Origin: Rhododendron vialii
Taxonomy: Eukaryota; Streptophyta; Magnoliopsida; Ericales; Ericaceae
DNA length: 64,000 nt
Assembly: GCF_030253575.1 (NCBI RefSeq)
Contig: NC_080563.1
Coordinates: 31,481,001 to 31,545,000, forward strand
Direction of reading: 5' to 3'
This document shows positions 36,801-46,844 of this stretch, piece by piece (within the stretch, counting starts at the first letter, position 1; every line of letters begins with the position of its first letter). The position numbers were made by a program, and so were the translations under genes. The notes below the pieces were generated by a model. That model did no database searches. It worked only from the letters and a program-made list of their open reading frames with translations, and was not told where the DNA came from.

Positions 36801-39432
36801 TCTAAGGGTAATATGGGCAACATGAAATTACAACTTTTGAGGTCAACAAATAGAAAAACAATGAAAACTTGAAAAGTAACTATGGTACAGATGAGCTGTA
36901 TGTAAAGTAAAAGGAGAATATCTTACTGGGTGATGTGGGGTAAAGCTTACGGTTTTCCTCCGGAATTGATCTTTCAGTGTTGAAGCTTCATAAGCTGAGA
37001 CCTGTTTCAATGTTCCATTGATTGGTGATAGTACTGGAGAACTGGGGGGACTGACTAGAATCACTGTCAGCTTGTCCTCTTCAATGTACCCGCCATCATC
37101 TTTGGCGAACTGCAAAACTCAAACATGAGAAATCAGTACTGAGAATCAGGAGACTGTGGACCAATAATTTTGTACACAACTGAAGAACTACTTACCATGC
37201 TAGCATTAATATCCTCATCTGTTGTCCCTTCAGGAACAACTGTGCTCTGAACCAAAAACTTGTCTTTGCATACCATGTCAGGAGGAGCTGACTTTTGTGC
37301 TTGCATCGTAACTACATTACAACAAATTTGCGACCGACAAATAAATGAGACAACAAACAGTCATACACAATAGTGCACAAATCGGTAAAGCTTAAGAATT
37401 TTAATCAAAATCTGAATGCATCAAAATATTTCTGGAATCACCATTAACAAATCTGGTTGTTTCAGATTCCAGTTAAGAAATAGTATAAGTTAAATAAGGC
37501 ACGAAAAATTACTCCCTAGCCATATCTTTCTGCAATTGTGCTCTATTATCTTATCTAAGAATATTTTCGCAACAGCTGGATGAATACAAATGCACTCGTG
37601 TACATCTACAACTATTTACAGATTTACTCATCCACTTGAAGGAATTACTGCACATTCACCAGCCTATAGGGCAACTCGAAGGTCATAAACTAATCTCATA
37701 TGCAACGGAACCTAATGATTCCATAAAGCAGAGGCAAATCAACTTCGCTGGTTTTAGTTTTGGGTGTAATTCTCTCCCCTGAGGAATAGTCGTGGGGCGC
37801 GTAAGCTGGCTTGGAGATCTCGGTAATCAAAAAAAAAAAAAACGTTTTAGGTGTAATTCTAGTTCTCACACCTGAATAACTAAGGATCAAGGTCAAGATG
37901 TGATATTCTAACCGGATCCAACAAAACCTGGGGTCTCATCTATCAATCAACAACACGAGATAAATTTCTGAACTAACAATGACAAAGATTTCATCAAATA
38001 GTCGGTATCAACGGAGCAAATCGATCCACATTCCACAGCTCCAAAAGGGTGGTTGTCTGGTTGAAGTCATTAAGAGCAATATCATCCATGACCAGACAGG
38101 AAATCACTTGGCATGGCAGCATGAGTTTCTATTTACATCTCGACAATTCCCAGGACGTAACAGCAGTCTGTATAAGATTTCCTCACTATGGTTTTACACT
38201 CCCACCAAGTTATTGTCATTTTCATTTATGAACCATGATGTTCCTATATATCCTCGTATACTCAATGTCATCCACACTAAAGTAACAAACCATTACAAAA
38301 GTGTTTTTGATTCAAATACTCACAAAGTGGGCACTACCTACTCAATTGTGGAGATAAAGTCCACCGTTATCCAGTCGTTTTTAATGAATTCCTAATTGAT
38401 TTTGTACTGTCGGTCAAGCAAACATACTAGTTTCCATATAATTTCCTCTTTTTTCTTAAAAATTGCCGTACTTAAACTTCAGCTGCGACACAAGTTATAG
38501 AACGTACCAGTGAAATCACAACTTGATTTTGGCACGATAACACCTGTGTTTGGTCGCACGCAATACTTCTTGGGAGATGTAGTCTTAACCTGCCAAATAC
38601 ATCCATCCATTAAATTGTTGCCCATAATCAGAAATGAAATGTTTCGCCAGTAATGCTTTTGGGAAGAGAGCAGAATGGGTGTACCTTAAAAGCAACATGG
38701 CTGTTGGACTTATTGACTAGTCGAACAGAGCAAGTAGACTGCTTTTTCAATTCGACTGCGAACAAACATTGAATATTCTAAACATATTAGTCCATTAGTA
38801 GAAGATATAAACATATGCAGTAAAACAACCTCCTATTAGCAAGAATTCAAACCAATTCTCTCTCACTTTTAGTATTTCCTTATACTATCATCATCTACAT
38901 CCTTCCCATGGTACAACAAACAGTGTATTTAGGACTAAATATGATTCTCTTAAAGAACAAGAACAAAGGAGCAAGATTACTGAATATCAACAGCATTTGA
39001 ACATGAACACAATATGAATTTCGTTATACTATCATCATCTACATCCTTCCCATGGTACAACAAACAGTGTATTTAGGACAAAATCTGGTTCTCTTAAAGA
39101 ACAAGAACAATGGAGCAAGATTGCTGAATATCAACAGTATTTGAACATAAACATTATATGAATTTCGTGTATGCAAGCCTGCTGAAGCCTGAATGTATTC
39201 CTTCAATTACAATGGGCTATCAGATTCCTAACAACAGTGGCTTTACTTAAACAATAATTTTCTAGACTGTAGAAAATTATCTACGTACATCGTACACATA
39301 TATCACCCTAACTTCCACAAAACAGAAGTTATAGACAATAGAGAAGCATAAGGCTAGACGCCCGTCAAGATTTACTGACTCACATATGAACTTGAGTTCT
39401 CGAGGATGAATTTCCAAAAGCTCTGCACTCAT
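33876..39432 (-). CDS. VAP27-like vesicle-associated protein with MSP domain
   Basis: ER-anchored VAMP-associated protein; the MSP domain binds FFAT-type motifs and tethers ER to other membranes and the cytoskeleton. Eight exons, in coding order: 39384-39432, 38685-38755, 38508-38589, 37196-37311, 36927-37109, 36136-36549, 34703-34780, 33876-33989. Phases join to 368 residues. The MSP domain spans about residues 3-125, with the family landmarks AFKVKTTSPKKYCVRPNTG and FTVTMQAQ. Residues 168-305 (exon 6) are a charged linker with a 15-residue tandem repeat. A short coiled-coil-like segment (EVTISKLTEERRW) follows, then a C-terminal anchor FPFLFVCMVAVISVLVGYLL. The start is chosen because MSAELLEIHPREL is the family N-terminus. 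It resembles Arabidopsis VAP2-1/2-2 more than the short VAP27-1, because of the long linker. An intron or leader upstream of the ATG is likely. Confidence 0.93.
36205..36490 (-). repeat. 45-bp coding tandem repeat in VAP exon 6
   Basis: About six copies, starting near 36205, 36250, 36295, 36340 and 36385 and continuing more weakly. Each encodes a 15-residue unit like KDVEEPTKDAGYIKM. The period is a multiple of three, so the frame is kept. Two central copies are nearly identical at the DNA level. Confidence 0.9.
38881..39169. repeat. 144-bp tandem duplication in VAP intron 1
   Basis: Two copies starting TATACTATCATCATCTACAT (38881 and 39025), over 90% identical by eye. Confidence 0.9.
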
Positions 39433-39584
39433 CCTTGTCGTTCACAGATCACAAATGAACCCTTCCGGCATCCAAAACTAACACACTATCTGGTGAGACC
39501 AAAATCTCGTAACCTGCAAATTCATAACATAACGATAACTGTTGAAGTTTCAGAACCAGTTTATATGTGTATAAATACATATGC

Positions 39585-40140
39585 AGTGGGTCGACAATAC
39601 AGGTAATGGGCCTTACTACGGGTTGCCCACTCCCTGGGCTCACTTGGGCCGAACATCACCTATGCCGGGTTGGACGGCCCAACCATGCGCCAAAGCCCAG
39701 TCCATGTATTGGAGTGGGAACCATAAGGCCCGGCCAGGCAAGGGTACGCCCGACCTGAACGGTGATTCAGCAGTCATCAAGGATCTACGTGGCTTTCGGG
39801 TGGCAGGACCAAAACATGTGCATTTGGCTACTCCAAATGTCATGCATGACATCAGCTACCAGAACTGTTACGGGTGTGCCTAGCACAGACTTGGGGAGCT
39901 ACTTCAGATTCACTGTGAAGCCTAAGGGATAAACCCGCCGTTTCTAGTTTTGGGTTTTATATTCACCTTTCTCTTCGAGAGTCTAACTTAGGCATCAAAG
40001 TGCCCTCCGGCCAGTCTCAGTCGGGCGGTGCTAACCGGTTCCCTGTTTCGCAGACAGAACCAAGGAAGACGAAGGAGAGAGCGTTCGGATCCTACCCAAG
40101 GAACCCGAAGGGAGGCGAACGGATCACCAACGCCACTAAA
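39585..40140. mobile_element. LTR/TRIM-like insertion upstream of VAP start
   Basis: The block is GC-richer than both flanks. It has features common in plant TRIM/LTR ends: GGCCCAACC and GGCCCAG words, CTAACTTAGGCATCAAAGTG, then CCTCCGGCC and TTTCGCAGACAG. No coding frame. It lies between the VAP ATG and the likely promoter, possibly in a leader intron. Boundaries and target duplication were not resolved. Confidence 0.4.
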
Positions 40141-40786
40141 TATATACTAGGGAGAGCATAATGCAGCATAATACTGACCAAATTAAATTAAGATCACACA
40201 AAAAAAGAAGAAGCAACAACTCACAATCTTCTTGGTTGAATTAAGTAACCCTAACCAAAACTCCTATCAAAATTCCGCACAGATACACAATTTCACAACA
40301 GAGAGTAGTTTGAGCATTAAGATCACAACGGGGGAGGACTAATAAGACCCAGTCAACGGTGAACCAATCAAACAACGTGTGGAGAACGTGATCAGAAAGA
40401 GAGAGTAGAAAGCTTACTGATTCAGTCTCGATTGACGAGCAAGCCTGGCTATGGTGTGAGATATAGAAGTCCAGCGCATACCAGAGAGCGATGATATATT
40501 TAAAGCAGAAGATGATTGAGCAGTGAATTTTGAATCGCGTGAATCTGCCGTTTTCAGTTGTTGAATGTGGAGAGAGTGAACACGTGAACCCTAGTATAGT
40601 AGTATATACTTGAAGGTGAGGGACACACACACACACAGAGGAGAGAGAGAGAGAGAGAGTAATTTGTTTGTTTATCTTATATATCGATATCGATAAAAGC
40701 TGGAAGCAGGGAGATGGGAAGTGAAAGCGAAGTAATAAACGGACTTTTGTAGAAGAGCGTGTGGTTTTCAGTTTTTCCATTGACTC

Positions 40787-40830
<44 letters not shown>
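40141..40830 (-). promoter_or_regulatory. Likely VAP leader/promoter region with GA tracts
   Basis: Two GA runs (about 40639-40658 and 40790-40827, CT on the coding strand) and a CA run lie upstream of the VAP gene. CT-rich leaders are usual in plant genes. The long minus-strand open frame over this region is low-complexity. The transcription start is not fixed. Confidence 0.35.
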
Positions 40831-40832
<2 letters not shown>

Positions 40833-40988
40833 TCGGTGGCACCAGCTGCTGACTCGGTTCGGACCCAACATATCCTTTTCGCGAAAATTTCTGTCATTCT
40901 TTCGGTGGTATGGGAACATGATGTTACTAATTGAATACTGAATATAGACATTTTTAAATTAAAAGTGGGACCCATGCACCGTCGACAC

Positions 40989-40989
<1 letters not shown>

Positions 40990-41020
<31 letters not shown>
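40990..41020. repeat. (TA)n microsatellite
   Basis: Uninterrupted TA run. Confidence 0.9.
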
Positions 41021-41024
<4 letters not shown>

Positions 41025-41729
41025 ATAAATTCCTCATTGGTACCACTAGCATTTTCGTTTGGACTTTTGTCATTAAGTATAAAATATATTTTTCCCTCCG
41101 ACATCTAAATCTATAGTATAAAATAGAGTTGTTTTTGTCTACTCATTAAGTACGGAACATACAAGGGACTACAGTAGCCCAGGTGAAGTTCTCGTGAACT
41201 GGAAAAAAAAAAATTCATAACCAGGTTGGTAGCCGAATTAATTTTAGTCTAGCTCAATTTTTTGTTTAGCCTAACCCAACTTCTTCTCTTTCCGTCTAAT
41301 CAAAAAAAACTTCTTCTCTTTCTTAGTCGGTGAGCCGGGGAAAGCCCAACAAAATTTCTTCTCTTTCCTGTTTGCACTCATTTTGTGGGGAGTATGCTTC
41401 AATTTGTACTTATATTGTTAAATGCTGAGTGTACTTAGATTTGTTAATTTTGTTAAACGCACAGCATTGGTGTTTGGTTTGTGTGCTTAGATTTTTATTG
41501 ATTTAGTTAATGAAGAGTACTGACTAATGTGCTCAAATTGGTTTAAAATGTTAATTCTTACAATCTTACTCATTAGGTTAAAATTATAATGCATGCAGGA
41601 GGTCTCAATTCACCACATCCTAATGCTGCGAAATATTGTGATGTTTTGATGAACGTTGGTTGCCACTTTGGTTCATATATAAATTTTGAATTAGCCCAGG
41701 GAAGAATCAGTTCTTAGTTCTGCCCTTGC
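41021..41729. other. Intergenic, no gene seen
   Basis: No open frame or repeat that I can support. The word ACTTCTTCTCTTTC recurs near 41279 and 41309. Confidence 0.45.
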
Positions 41730-42000
41730 TACTCATCATACATACATGAGCACCTTTACAATCGTCGGATCGCATTTTCAATAGGTTACAGCCGTTGGAT
41801 TGAATCATTGATTCCAACCTACTCATACATATATGAGCACTTCTACAATCGTCGGATCACATTTTCAATAGATTACAGCCGTTTGATTGAATCATTGATT
41901 TCAACCTACTCATACATACATGAGCATCTTTATAGTCATCGGATTGCATTTTCAATAGGTTACAGCCATTAGATTGAATCATTCATTCCAACCTGTTTCA
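41730..42000. repeat. 86-88 bp tandem repeat, three copies
   Basis: Units begin near 41746, 41832 and 41920 (ATGAGCA), each with CAATAGGTTACAGCCGTTGG-like and TTGAATCATTGATTCCAACC-like parts. They are 85-90% alike by eye. Confidence 0.9.
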
Positions 42001-43140
42001 AGTCTCCCGCATGTCTATGCGTGTTTCCTCGTCTCTCCGTTCAAAATTTGATACCTCTATTCCTCTCTCTTCTCTCATCTCTTCCTCCATAGTTACGCGC
42101 GCTCTCTCTTTCTCTCCCTCCATAGTTAAGTGCTTATTCTAAAATATTGCATTTGAGAAAAATTGTTAACAATTTATGCATGACGGCTTCGACACTTCAT
42201 AAAAGCAAAATAGGTCATCTGATGCTTAATTATGTGATTAAAAGAGAGAGGAAATCTTTATGTATGTAAGATAAGAAAAAGGTTCACACCACGGAACATC
42301 ATACTCATTAAGTACTTTATCAATCAGGCAAAAGGCGATGCCATCTATATCCATTCTTCGAAAGAAAATTACATATCAAACAGAACACCCAAATGAAACA
42401 ATTGAATTTTGCATTCAGTAACTCTATTTTAAACAAAATGTAGATTATCATTATAACTCAAATAGAACCAAATAAAAATGAAAACAAATAGTGTTGGTTG
42501 AAGCTCTGGTGTATTCATTGAGCTATTCATTCAATATTCTAGCCTCTTTTAACTCGATTGAGAGACGTACATTGGTTTTTTTTTTTGTCGGCAATTTTCT
42601 AAGAAACTTTAAATCTTCTTTATAATCTTGTTTATTGCTTGTAGAGAGAGAATGGGGCTACAAAGTACATGTATGGGTTCAATTTGGCACTTGACTGAAA
42701 GCCACAATCCAGATTACCTTTGATTTCAAAATTTTCGGGTGAAAGAAAATATAACCACCATGTGGTCATATAAAATCTCTTTGTTCATAAACTATTTCTT
42801 TGTACCTAACCACCAAGTGGACAATTTTAGGAATTGCTTCCATTGTGGACTTTTGCCGAAGAGTTGGTGAGCAAATAACAATAAAATTATAAGACCCAAA
42901 ATCGTTTAAACACTAAGTAGAAATCAAAGATCCAAACGTTGAGATATGGAGATAGATATTATATTACCTTAATTGTCGCCGGTTTGGACTCCAGAATTAG
43001 GGCTTGGATCGTCGGAGAAGCAAGCAGTGGACGATGGCGGTGAGGCGAGGACGAAGAAGAACACGCGTGAGGGAGAGAGAGAGAACACAGTTCAAAATAA
43101 ATCATTACGTACAGATTTGTTAGTCGGTAATCACAAAATC

Positions 43141-43171
<31 letters not shown>

Positions 43172-43544
43172 AAAGAGAGAGAGAGAGAACCTTGAAAGCC
43201 TCGAACGGTGATAGTTCCAGTGGTGACTCGTCGCGCCGGGGAGAAGGGGTCTGAGGGAGACGATGATAGTTCCAGTCGACAGAGGGATAGAGGGTCTGAG
43301 GGAGACGGGGAGCGTGAGTGTAGAATGAAGGGTACAAATAGGGTTAAGTCTACATTTCAAAGTTAGAAAATTAAATTAAAATTTTACCAAAATTCTATTT
43401 ATGATAGCCCTTAGATGGAATAGGTATTTACAGACATGTCATTGTAGAATGGAGGGTAGAGATTTATGCAGGAGGAAGAGATAAATCTGGAGCGTTGGTT
43501 GTCTTTTGGATTCAAACACAGCTCTGTTTTATTATATAGATATA
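42001..43544 (-). other. Possible non-autonomous Helitron interior and 5' end
   Basis: On the minus strand, after A, the sequence TCTATATAATAAAACAGAGC starts at about 43537. Plant Helitrons begin like this (A|TC, then an AT-rich ATAATAAAA motif). Internal tandem repeats are also usual. I could not find the matching 3' hairpin plus CTRR end, so this is only a suggestion. No gene is supported; the open frames are driven by CA and GA repeats. Confidence 0.25.
43141..43188 (+). repeat. (CA)n(GA)n compound microsatellite
   Basis: A CA run of about 26 bases followed by a short interruption and a GA run. Confidence 0.9.
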
Positions 43545-43559
43545 CACACACACACACCT

Positions 43560-43905
43560 AACTTCTAATAAGGGCGCCCTTACCGTATTACGGTAAGGAC
43601 GTCCCTTTCCCGACCAATTTGCGATGATCCGAGCTGTTTAATGTGTTCAGAACGTGATTTTAAGGGTACCCGCGAGAAATTAGAAAAAAAAAAGACTGAA
43701 AAGGGCTTGATCCGAGCAGTTTTTGTTTGTATTTTATCGAACGGTTCCAATAAAAACTGCTCAAATCAAGCCCTTTCCAGTTATTTTTTTTTTGCTGATT
43801 TTTCGCGGGTACCCTTAAAATCACGTTCTGAACACATTGAGCTGTTCGGATCATCAAATTTTGGTCGGGAAAGAGGAGAAAAGGGGAAGCCCTTACTAGA
43901 AGCTT
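43560..43905. mobile_element. Foldback MITE next to a TA microsatellite, copy 2
   Basis: Same family as 29697-29972: AACGTGATTTTAAGGGTACCCGC and AAGGGCTTGATCCGAGCAG on the left arm pair with the right arm. The ends (CTTCTAATAAGGGCG and AAGCCCTTACTAGAAG) are inverted repeats. A TA run follows directly on the right, and a CA run precedes it on the left. Confidence 0.75.
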
Positions 43906-44673
43906 ACTTATATATATATATATATATATATATCAAGTCGAGTTAAATTTTGGTAAAAGTTCCTAACAATTTTTTCCATACAAATGAATGGCCCTGATCC
44001 ACATCACTTGGCACCGCTACATGATGCCGCAGGGTTTAGTAATGCTACGTACACTCTTACCGATCACTCTTCTTTCACATATGTGTCGACCCCACACATG
44101 TAATTGTGCAATAGGCCCTGCACATAAATGAGAGAGGAGTGGTTGGTAGACTTCGCAATCGAACTCGTTTTGCCTTGTTCAGGGCGGGTTTTTCATCTAA
44201 TTTTCGGGTATAGGGTCGATGTCGGGATAAAAATTCTAAAATCTACTGAGTTAGGATAGGGTTCGAGGTGAAAGTATCCCGTCCCGACATACTCGCCCGG
44301 ATGTTATCCATCCCAAAATATATTTGTATATAAAACTATACTTTTACCCTAATATAATTATCAGTATACTTCAAATTTTATATTTTTACCCTAATTTAAT
44401 TATCATTTTACTAGAAAAACTTATATTCTTAGCTTTATATTTTTACTATTTTATTAAAATACCACTTTATTTATAATTATTATTTTTTATTTTGCTTTTA
44501 GGTTAACAACTTTTTATAATTTCTTCGGGGTGGGGTGGATAAACTCATTTTCTGATAGAGGCGGGAATGGGGTACCTAAAAAATATCCGGTCGGAGCCGT
44601 GTGCTAATTTTCGGGTCGGGTTGGATTACACAAAACACGCCCCGTCCATTGCCGTTTTTAATGATCGGGGGTA
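43906..44673. other. Intergenic, no gene seen
   Basis: AT-rich DNA up to the MULE target site. Words such as TCGGGTATAGGGTCGATGTC recall GGGTCGGG-rich plant repeats, but no class is assignable. Confidence 0.4.
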
Positions 44674-44683
44674 GTGGTAAGAG
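44674..44683. repeat. MULE target-site duplication, left
   Basis: GTGGTAAGAG abuts the left inverted repeat; the right flank has GTGGTAAGAA. That is nine perfect bases, or ten with one mismatch, the Mutator range. Confidence 0.85.
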
Positions 44684-44799
44684 GAGTTTTTGGCCGAAAT
44701 GGCCGTAATTTCTAATCAAATTGGAGAAATACCCATCTTTTGAAATATTTTGTAAAAATAGGCCATCGCGCCTTTTCAAAACGCGTTATAGCGGTTAGG
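44684..44799 (+). repeat. MULE left terminal inverted repeat
   Basis: 116 bp that match the reverse complement of the right end with about five mismatches by eye. The inner part includes one CCTTTT-type dyad and ends GCGGTTAGG. Confidence 0.92.
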
Positions 44800-44994
44800 C
44801 CAACTCTTCCGTGGCGAAGGAGTCCTAGTCAGATTGTTATAGCGCCTAGTCAGATTGTTATAGCGCCTTCCTAAAAGGCGTTATAGGCAGATAGGCTATC
44901 GCGCCTTTTGCAAAGGCGTTATAGGCAGATTATAACTCCTTCTCAAAAGGAGCTATAAATTATAACTCCTTTCCAAAAGGAGCTATAGGTTTAA
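44766..44994. repeat. Left cluster of CCTTTT-N-AAAAGG dyads
   Basis: About five copies, for example near 44769, 44855, 44898, 44930 and 44960. Half-sites read GCGCC or CTCC plus TTTT, and GGCG or GGAG plus C/TTATA. They lie directly upstream of the presumed PMD leader exon, so they may act as promoter or transposase-binding sites; that is inference. Confidence 0.85.
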
Positions 44995-46828
44995 AATCCA
45001 GGTTTTTTCCAACACTTGAACTTATATCGAACGATCCTTCTCCTGCTATCAGAGCTCGACCTTCTCTCTCCACGTCGATCGCAATCTCCTCCAGCCACGT
45101 TCCTCCCCTCTCCGTCGTCCTGCTCTCCACCCTCCGTTTCACTCACAGTAAGTCTCTCCCTCTCCATCTTTCTTTTGTGATCTCCATCTTCCTTGTCTCA
45201 TGTATATGTGTATGTATATATATTTCTATATATGTATGTATGTGTGTATATATACTAGGGTTTTGGCTCGAATCTACAACCCATTTAGCCAAAACGAAAT
45301 TTCTTGGCAACATCAAATGAATTCCTATATCGGATCAAAAAAAAAAATGAATTCCTATATACAGACATGTATGCAATGCAACTTCATGTTTAAACCCCTG
45401 AAGTGATCAAGTTTTTTGCTACTGTATTATTTTTCACCCCTTGCAGTAAAAGCAAGTGTATAGAAATGCAACACTCTTACAGAACTCAAAGAAACCTTAT
45501 GTCTTGGACTCCTTGTACGTTTAACCATGTCAAGGTTGATTGCCTGGCGATCCTACAGTCGAATTTAGCAATTCTAGCTTCCTCGAAACACACTTTTTAA
45601 AGACATGATCATATATCAAGAGTATTGAATCTAAAATTCCTATAGTTTTGAATGCAATATAAAATTTCTTGAGTTCTGAATGCCTAGAAACTAAGGTTAA
45701 AAAAAAAATTAAGGTCAAAACCCCCTTGAGAATTCACATTCATAGAAATTGCAATCTCATATTTATCTGAAAATATTATCCCCATATACGAAAAAAGAAA
45801 ACTTATCCCCATTTGCTGAACACAGTGTTAGCTAAAAAAGGTTTGAATTTATCTTTCTTTTCTACAGAAAAGATGCATATATTCTTAACAACACAAGGCG
45901 GAAATAGATCTATGAGAAATCTGGGGTTGAAATCGGCGAGAAGGAGGAGGGTTTTGTTGTTTTTAGAGCATCTTTAAGCACGTAAGATACAGAAAATATT
46001 GTTGGTGGCGGCGGGGTGGGAAATAGACACCGATAGCATGGACCTCCATTGTAGTTGTAAACCATAAGATACAGAAAATATTTAGGATGCAGTTTTAGCA
46101 AAACTTAGAACAACATACGAAGGGGTTAATTATGTTTTGAACCCCCAAAACCTATACATAGACTTTCACATGCTTGTATGAGAACATGTGAAAAACTGCT
46201 GGCACTTGATAAGTTGCAAACAATCACAATAATTTGTTTAGGTTTTGTCATATTGTTGTATCCATACTTCGTATCCGTATCTGTGCTTCATAGCCCTTTT
46301 CAAACATATGTGAGAAAACCTACCAAACACTTTCCCTAAATTTCAAGTCCATCGTCTTGTAATCATTCAACACATCATCTCGCGTCTTTATCCCCAATTT
46401 CGTATCGAGCTCCAATAGTGCCATAACGAGCCAACATGTATGTGCTACATTGAGTTTGCACCTTGTCTCTCTTATGTTTTCGGAAAATGGTTTTATGATG
46501 TGTGTTTCAACAAAGATGTGTAGCCACTCGATGTGTGTAAGTCCTAGATGCAGCGTATGGAACCCACATGTTCGAATAGTTTTAGACCATTAGTGTATTG
46601 GGGGAAGTCTATTAACACAATCATTTATACAACCATTTGTACTATATGCATATGTGGCATTTTATTATTGGTAAGTAAATGATTTACAACTTTTTTGTTT
46701 GAATCCTTCAGCAACCATATATTTTGTAATATTTTATTTATTTTTTACAAATTTGTAATCTTTTGGATGATAAGTTCTTACTCTCTTTTCAGATTGTCGA
46801 GTTGATAATTTAACTCTATTTATTTTAG
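44990..46828 (+). promoter_or_regulatory. Probable leader exon and leader intron of PMD gene
   Basis: A CT-rich, GC-richer stretch ends in a strong donor (CACA|GTAAGTCTC, about 45147). A good acceptor, TATTTTAG, ends at 46828, 16 bases before the PMD ATG. This gives a non-coding first exon and a 1.7-kb leader intron. The intron is AT-rich with a TATG/TGTA repeat near 45200-45250 and holds no other gene. The transcription start is unknown. Confidence 0.45.
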
Positions 46829-46844
46829 GTACGCAAGGTAAAAT

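Noticed and set aside
40241-41104. 287-codon open frame on the minus strand
   Set aside because: It is carried by GA/CT and TA microsatellites and by the VAP leader region; no domain, and composition explains the openness.
42959-43360. 133-codon minus-strand frame
   Set aside because: It spans CA and GA microsatellites (a poly-Cys/Val stretch) and has no conserved part.
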